64,000 nucleotides of DNA from Homalodisca vitripennis. Lineage: Eukaryota > Arthropoda > Insecta > Hemiptera > Cicadellidae. Made by a program: the position numbers and the translations under genes. The stretch spans positions 145,145,001 through 145,209,000 of the forward strand of contig NC_060212.1 of assembly GCF_021130785.1 (NCBI RefSeq). The letters run 5' to 3'. Shown here piece after piece: positions 27,520 to 39,910 of this stretch (positions are counted from its first letter, which is position 1; each line of letters opens with the position of its first letter). The notes below the pieces were generated by a model. That model searched no databases, was not told where the DNA came from, and saw nothing but the letters and a program-made list of their open reading frames with translations.

Positions 27520-30500
27520 ATGTCGCGAGGACTCAGCAAGAAGCCCAACTACAGCCACTGCCCCCTCAAGAAGCGCCCTGTGCACCTCTTCAAGGAGGAC
27601 TTAGACTTGCCTAAAGGTAGGCATTTCATGAATAATCTCCATACAAACTTAAAATATTACAAGTCCAACTGGTACAGTTTTTTTATCACCAATGTCGCAG
27701 TTCTGTGGTAGCTGAAGAACTGTAATATCCGTGAATAACACATCGATTTTAAAAATCCTTCGATGTTACTGTTATTTCGACTAACTTTTAAGTTATTTCA
27801 CATTACTGCCTTTAAGAACTTCACATGTTTGGAAAAATAAATAAATAATAAAAATCGGGAGTTAAATTGTTAAATTAAAATTGTCAAAAGTTAAATTGAA
27901 ACGATTAAATATAATTTACACTAGTGTCTAAACAATTACAAACAAATACATTCAAATCAGCTTATTATAATACCTCTTTTTTAAAATGGAGGAATGAATG
28001 GAAAACTTTAAAGTTTCCCGTATTCCTGTATAACTGTTTTTTTTTTTTTTTTAATAATTACTATCACCCATACGTTAAATTATAACTAAAATGTCTGTAA
28101 TGTTTCGATAATTTTACTAATAACAAACATTAACCATTAGAAACAACTAATGCAGTCTTACCAAGCTAGATATTGCAAAAAGAAAAACTGTTCAATCTGT
28201 TCGTGTTTAGGAGTTTTAGACTATCTTTTTTTTTAATTATTCTACTTAAAAATTTGTAAACAAACGTTAAGAGAGGAAATATTGAAGAAGGTTTTTTGAT
28301 TTTGCTATTCATATGGTATATTACTAACATTAGATGTACTTATTAATGTGAAATTACAATATATTTTCAAGCTTAGTAAAATGCACGTGAAGTATTTCAA
28401 TGTATAATTATTCTGAAGAGTAACTTAATTTTACTCTGGAATTAATAATACTTATTTTATTCTATTAAAAATAAAAAAACTCAGTTTTATAATTTCTGGT
28501 GTCGATCACGATCTAATCAGTTCTTAGTATATGTTATAAGGTTTTTATGTTTTTGTCTAATAAAACTTTTCGATTTCGACGATTTTATTAAGAAATATAG
28601 TCTACCGGTTTCAATAAACTCTTCAAATATCAGTAATGTTGAACTGCTTTAGTTGAAGTTTTTAGACGCCTCCTACAATTGCACAAACACGAATGACAAA
28701 CAGACAAATCACATTGAAGTATTATGAATAGTCTACAGGTAGTAGAACAAAAATTCGTGTACTTTTACTAAAGGTGAACAAATCAATACTCGCCCTACGT
28801 GTGTTATATCGGACTATGGAAATTCTTATATTAAAAATCATCATTTTTCGTGAACACAATTCAACTTGTTTAGTTGCAAGACAGAAATATATTATTGCTT
28901 CGGGAGAAAATACAAAAAACACTTTGAAGAACTTAAAACTTATTCGTGTCTTTTGTATTATGAGCGCGAATTTATATATTTTAACGCTAAAATAAATACA
29001 TACGAGTATATTCATTTATTTTGAACACTAAAATATGATATTCTGTTGAACAGTAAATCAAGACTAAGTAATGATAAATATTGTAATTGCGAAAACTTTA
29101 TAAAATTTAATAAATGTCATTGCTTTGCACTGTTGGATGGGGATCATATTAACGGTTTGATATGGAATACCACAAGGTTGGCCCTTGTTGAAAGCTGTGT
29201 CCACTAAACTTTCTTTTATTGCGAGGGCGAATGTCAACTTTCCCTATTCGGCAACGCCTCCTCTAGCATGTTCCATCTTTATCTTACATATGTATTAGAT
29301 TAATATTTACAAGCTTATTTGTTTATTTTGTCATATTCCAAGATTAATACATTCAGTATTACGTTAAAACATATGGACACCGAAACGGATCAAATACATT
29401 CACGTTAGTCTATCGATTGATCTAAAGCGGTTAGTGTCGTTCGTTTCAATTAATTACAGGCTATAAGTTGTAAATGACTGCACAGTCAACTGTTGACTGG
29501 AACAGTTGATTTGTGAGCTAAAATCAATTATTTTGACATTTTGAATCTTTTCGTCAATCTTATACGAAATACATGAATGGAGGTTTAAGAAAAACGCATC
29601 ATTTGCAAAACATTTGTATTTATGTTTTATTATTATTTACAATATTGAACATCAATATATTCTTATTGTGAATTTCAAATTTTTGTTTCGAATGAGCCGT
29701 TAAATTGATTGGTTGGAAAAATATTCGTACGTTACAATTTTGTTATAGTAACGTGTAGCATAATTAATTGTGGAGTAAGCAAACATATCAATGTGAAGAA
29801 AATAGATTCCGAATATTTGAATTTTTTGCTAATGATTAATATTTAATTAACATGTACTTTTTATTGTTTTAATTGCTGCTAGTTTATTTTGCGTACAAGT
29901 CAATAACGAGATTGTTTATTTGCAGATGTCACTGATGATGACAACTCCGAGCCTGAGAACCTCAGCACGAAACCCGAGGATCTGCGGCTGACGTGCAAGA
30001 CGCTGACGCCGCCTCCGGGAGTTACCCTTATCTCGGCCAAGAAGCCTGCTGAGGAACGCGCCCCCGCCCCTTCCCTGCTGCTTCAGCAGCACCTTCAGTC
30101 ATCTCTGCTGCAGACCCAGCATGGCCACCACTTCCTCAGCAAGACATCAGGGGGACCTCTTGAACCCCTGAATCTCAACACCCCCGTGGACCCTTACAGG
30201 GCGACCTCCCCCACCTCAGCGTGGCACCGCATCGCACCCCACTACCCTCCATACCTTTACCCGTACCCTCCTCCTGCGGACGTTTACAACCATTATTACC
30301 CCTCAAGAGTGACCACCGAACAACCCTTATCTCCTTACACCCCGAGGGATTCACCTCCTCATGCCTTCCGGCCTCACGTGCCTTCCCTGCCTAAGCTCTA
30401 TATGCCCTACCAGAACGCGGACCAGTGCGGGCTATCCCCCACGTCGTCGACCTCCTCCACATCCTACAACATGTTCCTCGGGACGTCTCCACCCCCGGCG

Positions 30501-31118
30501 ACTCCGGAGGATCTCTCTTCCCCCGGCAGTGTCGCCAGCTCCGGAGGCTCCAGCAGTGGCAGCACCGGCTACGGCGGAAAGAGGGTAAAGGAGAGCAGTT
30601 CCGCACCGAGGTACCAATGCCCCTTCTGTGCCAAGTCCTACTCCACCTACTCCGGCCTCTCCAAGCACCAACAGTTCCACTGTGCCGCCAACGAGGACTC
30701 TGCCGCCAAGAAGACGTTCAGCTGTAAGTACTGCGAGAAGGTCTACGTGTCACTGGGCGCACTCAAGATGCACATCAGGACCCACACGCTGCCCTGCAAG
30801 TGTGTGCTCTGCGGTAAGGCCTTCTCCAGGCCGTGGCTGCTGCAGGGCCACATCCGCACACACACTGGGGAGAAACCCTTCTCCTGTCCACTGTGTAATC
30901 GTGCCTTTGCCGACCGCTCCAACCTCAGAGCGCATCTTCAGACCCACTCGGACGTCAAGAAGTATTCCTGCTCCAACTGCTCCAAGACGTTCTCCCGGAT
31001 GTCGCTGCTCTCCAAACACTTGGACGGCGGCTGCCCCGGTCTGGGCGGCACCCCCTCGGACGACCTCCCTCTCTACCAGTACAGCGGCTCCCCAGTCGTG
31101 CACTCCCCCAGCGCGTAG
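27520..31118 (+). CDS. esg: Snail-family C2H2 zinc-finger transcription factor, Escargot-like (two coding exons)
   Basis: Join of 27520-27616 and 29926-31118, 429 residues. Five zinc fingers are visible: C264/C267/H280/H284, C299/C302/H315/H319, C325/C328/H341/H345, C353/C356/H369/H373 and a final C2HC finger C381/C384/H397/C402. This five-finger set with [31 protein letters not shown] and [13 protein letters not shown] is diagnostic of Snail proteins, nuclear repressors that bind CAGGTG E-boxes. Finger 1 ([14 protein letters not shown]) and the tail after finger 5 (DGGCPG) resemble Drosophila Escargot more than Snail. The N-terminus has [13 protein letters not shown], the insect Snail/Escargot N-terminal motif. 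PEDLS at 226-230 fits the CtBP-binding PxDLS motif; PENLS (42-46) and KPEDL (48-52) are related. Start chosen at 27520 (A at -3, next to the conserved motif); an in-frame ATG at 27490 would add ten residues. No breaks are seen. Whether it is orthologous to esg, sna or wor needs a tree. Confidence 0.93.
27617..29925 (+). other. Intron of the escargot-like gene (phase 1)
   Basis: The donor AAAG|GTAGGC at 27617 and acceptor TTATTTGCAG ending at 29925 join exon 1 to exon 2 with the reading frame kept (G plus AT gives Asp33). The 2309-bp intron is AT-rich. I found no exon, transposon end or structured repeat inside it, only a T-run at about 28039. The intron falls between the N-terminal motif and the acidic segment with the first CtBP-like motif. 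Confidence 0.88.
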
Positions 31119-31810
31119 CTTTCTTCTACCTTACATTCCACTGTCTCTTTTGTTTATATTTATTTCTTTTCCTATCTATCGCACAACGATTCAGAGACTG
31201 TATACATATTTAATATATTTCTCTTTATTCTAAGTCAAACTGTTGAAAACTGTTTCTTTTGTACAGCTTTACGTCATTTCTGACACTAATTTTCAAAGTC
31301 ATTTATAGGTTAAGCGGAATGGCTAGATTTATTTTTTATTTTTACTGATTAACGACGTCTCTTATTTATTGTAGTGCCTTAAAGAAGACTGATTTTTTAG
31401 ATAGGCAAACCAATGTATACTCGCTCTAGGTTTAAGGCGTAGATTTTAATGACATTGAAACAAAATCGTACAAATAATGAAAAGTACTATATATATTTTT
31501 TGAAGTATACAATTTTAATGTGCCATAAATATTTACTTACATGAATGAAAAATACATATCTGTAAAACAGGCTTTCATTATAGAATCTCATTTAGTAGTA
31601 ATTTAGCCATTCTGGATGCTAGTCATAGGCCTAATATTACCTTAGCACTTAATGTATATACATGAAGTAGTTATTGTACAGATTCAGATTGTATTGTATA
31701 TAGTATATAAAGTGCCTTAGTTGTGTATTGTATTTGCCGTTCCTTGAGAAATTATATTTTACATTTTTTAAATTTTATACAACTGTAATAAATTATATTG
31801 TTTTATGGAA
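31119..31810 (+). terminator. 3' UTR and poly(A) signal of the escargot-like gene
   Basis: After the TAG at 31116 the sequence turns AT-rich. A canonical AATAAA lies at 31787-31792, followed by a T/G-rich stretch, giving a 3' UTR of about 690 bases. The UTR has several ATTTA pentamers, which often mark unstable mRNAs. The cleavage site itself is inferred. Confidence 0.6.
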
Positions 31811-32445
31811 ATTGTGGTTATTATTCAAACACCCAGTACAAAGTACATAAATGGTATTAAGGTATTAAATCAAGACTCAGTTCAGGGACACTATCATCAA
31901 ATCAAAGATTATATTAAACTTGCAGTTAGATTTAAATATTCAGACAAATTTACTATGAAAGCATATTCAATTACTTAATCGAATATTTAAAAACATTAGA
32001 TATTTGGTCTAAGATTACCTACTTTATTTTCATAATAAGTTCAAACTTTTATTATTATAGCATTTAGACTTTTATCATGAATGCAAACACTAACTTTAAA
32101 ACATATTTATAAATCTAATAACTACCAAAGTTAAATTGACTGAGTTTATAGTGTAGTATAATTTAGTAAAATCTCCTACCATGAAACTAACAACTGCTGT
32201 ATTAGCAGTCATACATACTACTGGATAATACATACTCGTACAGTTCGGAAATGGTGTCAACAGGGGTTTTTATGAAGCAATGTTTCACTTAACCAAGTTT
32301 TCACTGATACTAAAATAAAAATAAAAAATATAAAAAAAACATGTTGTAAGCTCCACGGCTGGTTTAAGGAGTCAATAATTACCAGAGCTTTGAGAAAGTT
32401 AAAGAGTTTGTTTTGAGTTGTGGAAGCCAAGAAGGAATAATATGA

Positions 32446-32471
32446 ATATAATAATAATAATAATAATAATA
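32446..32471. repeat. AAT trinucleotide repeat at the LINE 3' end
   Basis: Seven or eight AAT units mark the 3' tail of the minus-strand LINE that spans 32.4-37.3 kb. Confidence 0.85.
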
Positions 32472-33079
32472 AATTTATTTCTCAAAACAACAAATATGTT
32501 ACAAATCATGCTGAACATTGTACACTGCACAATACAATACATAACATACATAACAATAAAAATTAAAACAATGCCAAGCAGATCCTATAAAATTAATATA
32601 TTTCAAGTACAATGCATAATATATAATTATAGAGAAATAGACTCCTCCAAGGCACAGCCTGATTGGAGGTCTTACTGAATTTATTTTACAAATGGCTGAT
32701 CTAATTTTCAAATTACATAATAAAATGAAAAATAATTTCTCCAAAACCAACAAAGTCTACTCATAAAAAAATACACTTTCAATTAATAATTTGTCTTTTT
32801 TAAAGCCCATACAAATATTATAAACCATTAAACAAAAATATCTAGTTTCATGAATAAACAAAACTGTTCTATGTTTTACCCTACAACAAAACAAAAATCA
32901 ACTTTAAAACTTGATTTTATGTACATAAAATATTATTATGCAAACCTTTATATTTTATAAGTTTTAAATAATATATAAACAAAAAATAACGTATATCCAT
33001 ATCAGAAGATTTTACATTTTTTATCTGCTATAATCTTTAAAAACAAAAACTTTTACTGTATTATCTCAAATAATATTTC

Positions 33080-36026
33080 GTCTATATTTTCAATTTCCAA
33101 ACAACCACTGTCTTAATTTAGAGCTGAATTTAGTTAAAGAATTGTCGTAGCGAATGCGATTAGGTAATTTATTAAATATTCTTGGCGCCAAAAAATTATT
33201 AGCTTTTGGTAAAAAATGTGTTTGATGGCCTAGGTACACATACATCTGACGCATTTCTTAATTTTGATCTGTAATCATTTAAATCTGTACTATTCCTGCT
33301 ACGACGATAAAATATTTTTCAAGACTTTATAGATATACGCATGTCTTACTGGTAGAATTTTTAATTGATAAAATAAAGGAAAACTTGCTTCAGTTATATT
33401 TCTTCGTAAAATTAGCCTAACGAAATGTTTTTTGAATAATAAACAAGGATTTTGTGTTGGTTTTTATAAGTCCCTCCCCCAACATGAAATTTCCATATTC
33501 CAGTCTACTATGCACCAGTGAAAAATATATCATTCTTAGTGTATCATTATCGCACATGTTTCGTAAAAAATAAAATAGTCTCAAAACATTATTTAATTTT
33601 TTTTTTAAATCTAATATATGTTTTTTCCATGACAAATCCTTATCTAAAATTATTCCTAAATATTTAATACTGTCAGTAATTTTTACTTCAATACATTTAT
33701 TATTACAATATACACTCCTACTACAAATGCAATCAATACAGTTGTAGAATAATCCTATTGTTTAAATGATTACCTTCCCTTAAATTATAAAATTTAAATA
33801 ATTTGTTTTAGCGGTACTTAAGATCATATTATTTTTAGTGAACCACCACTGTATAGCTTGAAGATCTAGGTTCATATTCAACTCTACATCAGCCCATGTT
33901 TCTCCAACGTAAGAGAAAGCAGTATCATCAGCGAAAGAAGTTACTTTTCCAACAAATCTTGCGCTACATAAATCATTAATATATATTAAAAAAAAAGAAC
34001 TGCACCCAAAACAGAACCCTGTGGAACTCCAAACTTAACTTCAAGTAAATCGCTAAGCACTCCATTCAACTTTACACGCTGTGTTCTTCTTAAAATATAA
34101 CTTTTGAACCAGTTAAAAACAACTCCCCTAATTAAACACCTATATAGTTTTTGCAGTAATATGTCATGATTCACCATATCAAATGCTTTAGTTATATCTA
34201 GGAACAGCCGCTTACCTTTTTTCCATTATTTATCCCCTCTGAGACCTCTCCCATAAATTTTAAAAGAGCCGACTCTGTATTTAAAACCCTGCCTGAAACC
34301 GAATTGATTAGAACTAAAAAAGTTATGTTTTTCTAAAAATGTAATTAACTGTTTCTTTATAATCTTTTCAATTATCTTAGAGAATGATGATAGAAGGGAT
34401 ATTGGTCTATAATTACCGCTGTTTAGTTTTGATTCTTTTTTATGAATTGGAATTACCACAGCCTCCTTCAATTTTTCTGGGAACACACCTGATTGAAAAA
34501 CTTAAATTTATAATATACGTTAGTACTTTACCTAATTTCTTTGAATGTTTCTTAATAATTTGAGAACTAATGCCATCAATCCCAGGTGCTGTATGGTTTT
34601 TTAAAGAGCTTATCACAGTGAGTACTTCCTGCTCTAGAACCGGACTTAAGAACATCGACTGCGTAATGTGTGTGTTCACTAAAAACATTTTTTTTAGATG
34701 CACGTCATTTAAATTATTTGGTGTGCTTTGATTAGAACACAGATTTTCAGCTATTGAGACAAAAATATTTATTAAATTCATTAGCTACTATATATTGGTC
34801 ATTTTCACATTTATTATTTATCTCCAAAATAATTGGAGTAAAAGTTTTATATTGCTGTCCCGTTACTTCATTTAAAATATTCCATGTTTCTTTAGAATTG
34901 CCTTTATTATTTTGGAAAAAGATTACAATAATAATTATTTTTTAATATTCTAATATCTGATTGCAGTTTGTTTCTATATTCCTTAAAATGTTTTAGAAGC
35001 AATTCATTGTAAGGTTCAACTTGTACTCTCTTAAATAACAAGTTTCTCGTTTTAATGCGCTTACAAATTAATTCATCAATCCATGGCTTTAATCTTTTTA
35101 TTTTAAAATGTCTTTCTCTAATTATTTTTTTTACTCTTACTTATTAAGTCATTAAGCATTAATAAAACTTATCGAATGCATTGGAAGCATTCCGTTCATT
35201 ATAAACTTCAGACCACTCAGCTTTACTTAATAAACTATCGAGTTGTGCATGATCAATGCGATGCGAGTTGACCACTTGCGTGACCTTGACCAACTGCTGT
35301 TCCTCGCTTCGCAGCCAAACAGCTGATAAACAAATGATCCGTGTATGACAGTCGATAACTTCAGCTGTCACTGTTATGTTATTTCTGTTTTTAACTCGGA
35401 CAAATACGTGGTCAATGCACGTTTGTGATATGTCTGTAATTCGGGTAGGTTTATTTATTAATGATTCAAGACCATTAACCGCTAATATTGTTTTTATATT
35501 CTCCTGTGATATTATTATCGTCTAACAAGTTTATATTCATATCTCCCACAATTAATAGGTTAGTGCATGATTTTACATCTGTGTGAGGACAAGTAGGTGT
35601 TAGTTCATTAATAAATGATTCGGGAGTCTGTTGCTGTAACCTATATACATTAAGTATTTTAAAATATAAACCGAACATTTCAAATGATATTTCTAGTACA
35701 TCAGCAGAGTTAAATTTAATATTTCCCAGGGTAATGTCACCAATGCTATTATGTACAAAGACAGCTACTCCTCCAGACCTGATTTGTTCATTTGTATTGA
35801 AATATGAATTATAATCTGGAAGGTGATATAAAACACTGCTCAGAACTATTTATCCAAATTTCAGTTAAAAATAAAAATTTTAGGTTGATGATTTAAAAAT
35901 TGACATTTCTGCAATAAAAGTATCAAAATTTGCTCTCTAAACTTCTAATGTTTTGATGAACTAAGACAAATCCAGTATCCTTATCAATAGAATTTATGTC
36001 TTCATAATACTGCGAATGATCCTGCA
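33080..36026 (-). pseudogene. LINE ORF2 protein: endonuclease plus reverse transcriptase, decayed
   Basis: From an ATG at 36026 the protein starts near LVHQNIRSL, the usual start of the endonuclease domain. LIVGDMNINLL (about 35530) and TCIDHVFVRV (about 35420) are endonuclease active-site motifs. The RT follows: APGIDGISS (34590), VVIPIHKKESKLNSGNYRPI (34450), FGVPQGSVLGAVLF (34010) and the catalytic FADDTAF (33930). The thumb has SLVHSRLEYG (33500), and the end has LAPRIFNKLPNRIRYDNS (33150). These blocks lie in different frames with stops between them, so the gene is dead. The domain order and length are normal for a CR1/Jockey-type ORF2. Confidence 0.85.
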
Positions 36027-36135
36027 TTCCAACAACTAAATACACAAAAACCTATTCGATATCTATTAACCAAAATTTAGTCTACTTAATACACTAACAA
36101 AACATAATACTTAATACACACAGACAATAAAACAC

Positions 36136-37058
36136 TTACAATACATCTAGATCTGCTTGGCATTTTACAACAGTTACTGGTGCATTGTCCTCCTTCCTTA
36201 GAAATATTTTTCCACTTCTTACCCACAACCATTTGTACTCTTTTTTTATCTTCACCTCTCTTGCCATAGCAAACAACCTCCTTCTGGCGGGGGAGAGAGA
36301 TTCATTAATAAATATACTGGATTGTCTGTCTGTAACCCTAAGTGCCCTAGTTGAGAGCTTTTTTCCCTTTTCTTTTTTGAAGCATGTTTTCTACATCTAT
36401 TCTCCGGACAAATTTAACAATAATACCAGGAGGTCCCTTCCTGTTTGGCCTTTCACCCAGGAAATGACAATTGTCAATCATTTGATCTGTAATGTCCATG
36501 CCAAGAGCTTGGCCTACATTTTTAACCTTAGTTAAAACATCCTCATCACTAGCAGGTACTCCATGGATTTCTAAGCAGTTTTTTTTTCTGGAATACTGCT
36601 CCATATCATCTAATCTACTCTCTAGAACAGTAACCTTTTCTTTTAATTGTTTGTTTTTCAGTTACAAGTGCATCTATTATCTTCATGTATTCATCCATTT
36701 TCAAAGTATTTTGTTTTAAGGCCTGAGTGTTATCATCTAATTTACTGTTTAAGGACTCATAGGAGTTATTAAATTCTTTGATTGTGTTTTTTTGCTCACC
36801 TTTTAAATCTTCTATTGCTGTTATTACATCCTGTAATGAAAGGTTTCCATCGTTAGCTCTAGGACTCTAACCCCAAACTGGTCCTCCTAGTGGCAGCACA
36901 AGGATCACATCTCCATACTGCTTCTTCATTTTGGAAATATTCTATGTCTACCTTTACTTAGTTTGACACAGGAACCATGAAAATCACTTTTACAATCAAA
37001 GCAGGAGATCTTCATCCTAACTGCCCAAAGGTTTGATGCATACACCACAGACGGCCAT
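36136..37058 (-). pseudogene. LINE ORF1 protein: PHD-like finger plus FP25K-like C-terminal domain
   Basis: The ATG at 37058 opens MAVCGVCIKPLGS, then after a frameshift ISCFDCKSDFHGSCVKLSK and, after another, RCDPCAATRRTS. Together these give the Cys4-His-Cys3 spacing of a PHD finger. The middle part is low in complexity and may be a coiled coil. 36604-36347 (LEIHGVP, NCHFLGERPNRKGPPGIIVK) and 36346-36140 (SIFINESLSPARRRLFAMAR, YKWLWVRSGKIFLRK) match the pattern of the domain shared with baculovirus FP25K proteins, which is common in insect LINE ORF1s. The role is inferred: RNA binding and particle assembly. The ORF ends with DLDVL and a TAA at 36136. Confidence 0.72.
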
Positions 37059-37265
37059 TTTCAGGTTAGGTTGACAATAGTACAACTATAAAAACACTTC
37101 TTAATGAGAACTACTAATACACACTGATTATACACAATGTATAGGCTTTCAGTACACAATATAATCACGATCTATCATTTATAGGTGATTCTATTACACT
37201 AAATAATAGATTTTGGAGGAGCCAACTCATAAAACGTCTGCACTGATCAGCCACTGCCATCATAA

Positions 37266-38920
37266 TATTGTTAATACATTTGATTTGGCGGGAGGGATTA
37301 TATTTTATCACAAATCTCTTGATAATTAATTGGAAAAGGTACCTTTCATTTTACTAGTATTGTAAGGTAACCTCCAAAAATTAAATATGAAATACAAGTG
37401 TTTAATATGAATAATATACCCTAAACATTTTTATTTTATTTTCACTGTGTAGCCTACATTTCAATAGCAAAGTAAGTTCAGGGGTACATCTAGTAAAGGA
37501 CTCTTTGAAATAGTTATGGTAAAATTTAACAAAGTGTTAACAACAATGTTCTTATCAACTGAACGTTTCTTATTCATCTTGTAAGTATCACAGTTCAACT
37601 ATCAACCGAACATACATAATTTCTTTTAGGGGTTTTGTTTAGAATTGACCTTCACGTTGACACTAACTTCATTATAGTATAGTGTTTAGTTTTCAACGAA
37701 GTTTTCATTATTTTGAAGACTTTTAGAATAACCATATATATTTAAATACTTTCCAAGTGTAAAGGTTAGTAAAACAAGTGGAACGTCACCAATAATGATG
37801 GTGAAATGGAATTATGGAAATACAATAGTTGCCATTTAAAACAATTTTAAAGAGAATTTTACTTTCAAATAATAACAAAAATAACGGTTTGATGAACTAA
37901 CTTTTGTCTCCCTATGAAATAATTGAGCGGCGAAAAAATTCCCAGGTAAGGTTCGCAGACAGCCCGAGTGATATGTAGCAACATTATGTACAAACATGTA
38001 GCAATAACCCTTTCTATAACTAAGAAACATTACTAAATAGTCGGCTGTTGGGAAAAGACCATGTGTGTTACGCTGTAAGAATATTTTCAAATATTCTTTG
38101 CCCCCAATTATGCAGTCTTAGAGTTATGGAGGACATTCCTTTTTAAAGATATGATAATGATAAAATTCACATAACAACTCTTTTTAGTTTTCTTGGAAAT
38201 TTTTTATTTTTTATTATTTAAATTATGAAATCCAAAACTGTTTGTACTCATTTTCCGAATAAGCAATAAACTTAAAATTAAACTAAACACCTTTAAAGGC
38301 TCATAATAGATTTTGAAAAGAATATTCCATTATTATTGGATTGTTAACAAGGACATATATGTTCTAGATTTAATATTAGTCTTATTGGGTTAAAATCATG
38401 CTTTCATCATTCTGCTAACTCTTGATCATTAGTTGAATGTTAAAAATATGTTTACTACATAACGCTGATACTAATTTGTTAATTAAAACATCCAGTATAA
38501 AGTAGTATCGCTATTGAGATTTGTAGGGCTACTAAATAATTGTTTTTAACAATATTATCATCGAGAATTAATGATCATCCCTAGAATTGACAAGTGTGAA
38601 GGATCCACAGTTTTCAGTATTAAATATCCAGAGTATAGTTTTCAGTTCTGTAATGCCACAGAGGAATTTGGAATTTAAACACCCTGTTTAAAAGCTTCAG
38701 ATATCAATTTCACATTACGGATGAAGGATGGCAGCAATAGTAAGTCACGATAGTTTATCCGTCATTAACCAGTTTTAAACGGACAAATTACATTTTAAAC
38801 AAACTTATCCCGACTGATTACCATATTATATGATTAATCAGAAGTTCAACATACTGAAAACGTTCTTTGAAGCATTTCAGCAACAGAAAACCACTCAAAA
38901 ATAAACCATAGTCTGTTGTG
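37266..38920. other. No feature recognised
   Basis: AT-rich spacer between the LINE and the hAT element. The frame at 37836-38090 (minus) is 84 codons without motifs. Confidence 0.5.
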
Positions 38921-39701
38921 CAAGGGTTCTCAACCTTTTTAGAACCTTTGACCCCCTTTTTGTATCCGAAATTTTGACGATCACCGACCGAAAATTGCAA
39001 TAGGGGAGGGGGCTAGGTGTCCAACAGAACGAAATAAATAGGGCTCCTGTAAAATGCTATGGTTTTATTTTATGGTATTCACTCATTAAATATTTCACAA
39101 AAACTAAATTTATTCTTCCACTAGTAAAGGTACAACAGTAATCTCGATGGTACGTAAAGTGTAAACTAGATAAAAGTAAAACATTTTTTTATCGGCTTAT
39201 AAAGCCCGCGAACAAGCGCGGTCAGCCTGTGCTGCTGCACTCTGTGGGAGATTTTATGAACTAACTCAGTGTGCCGATGTTTGTTCTGTCTGCTCGATCT
39301 TAACTGCAAGTTTCTTTCTCTGCACGTGTTTATTTTGTTTTTTTGATTTAGTTACTTACTTGTAATAATTGATACATTTTTCAAAAGAAGTGCTTCTGTG
39401 AGCAACGAGTCAGATCAAACTAAAAAACAAAAGTGCATGAAATACGAATTTTATTTGAAGTTTGGGTTTACGTCCCTTGGAAACAAGCCGCAGCAGTGCG
39501 TCGTATGTGGTGACTTACTGTCCGCTGAACCAATGAAAACATTGAAAATGTTACGTTATCTGGAAATCAAATACCATGCATAAACCGGTAACCGTGGTAA
39601 CCATGGATTTCTTGAACAAAAAACGTGATTTTTTTCTTCCGTGACCCCCGCGTGGCCTTTCGTGCCCCCCTGGGGTTCGAGCCCCAGGTTGATAACACTT
39701 C
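38921..39701 (+). mobile_element. Short hAT (Charlie/ZBED-like) element
   Basis: Left end CAAGGGTTCTCAACC (38921-38935) and right end GGTTGATAACACTTC (39687-39701) are imperfect inverted repeats, 12 of 15 matching, of the CAGNG-TTCTCAACC type seen in hAT-Charlie elements. GTCTGTTG (38911-38918) and GTCTATTG (39702-39709) resemble the expected 8-bp duplication at 7 of 8 bases, though the left copy is two bases away from the end. The element is 781 bp, far shorter than an autonomous hAT, so it is an internally deleted derivative. Confidence 0.65.
39398..39583 (+). pseudogene. Remnant BED zinc finger of a hAT transposase
   Basis: About 60 residues stay open, with YEFYLKFGFTSLG, QQCVVCGDLLSAEPMKTLK and LRYLEIKYHA. 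This is the N-terminal BED-type finger of ZBED5/FAM200-like hAT transposases (CxxC, then about 20 residues later HL.TKH). The final part, KYHA, lacks the usual first histidine, so zinc binding is doubtful. It then stops; the catalytic domain is deleted. It lies inside the hAT terminal repeats. Confidence 0.65.
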
Positions 39702-39910
39702 GTCTATTGACTAGTCAGCTCGTTTTTTAAAAGTCAGATTTAAAAAACATCAGTGACCCCGCCGTTGAAATCTCCATATATTAAGCTGTGTTCTAATGTT
39801 TGAACAAATATTTTCTATCTGCTTTTCACAACATTTCACTAAATTGTGTATTTATTGATAAAAAAAACGTGAATGCATAAGATGTGCTTTTATGGGAAAT
39901 AAGACTTTTG

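Larger units (their letters stand above)
32440..37265 (-). mobile_element. Near full-length two-ORF CR1-group LINE, decayed
   Basis: Minus-strand element of about 4.8 kb: a 5' UTR from about 37265, ORF1 from 37058, ORF2 from 36026, and a 3' UTR ending in a TTA trinucleotide run at 32448-32470. It has both ORFs, an apurinic-like endonuclease and an RT, so it is nearly complete, but every coding block is broken by stops and frameshifts. The two ends are set by where recognisable sequence stops; no target duplication was found. Confidence 0.8.

Noticed and set aside
30361..31233. Several long frames in other phases and on the minus strand across exon 2 of the escargot-like gene
   Set aside because: They are by-products of the GC-rich coding sequence; only the zinc-finger frame has family motifs.
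36185..36535. 116-codon plus-strand frame
   Set aside because: It is the complement of LINE ORF1, whose minus-strand reading has family motifs.
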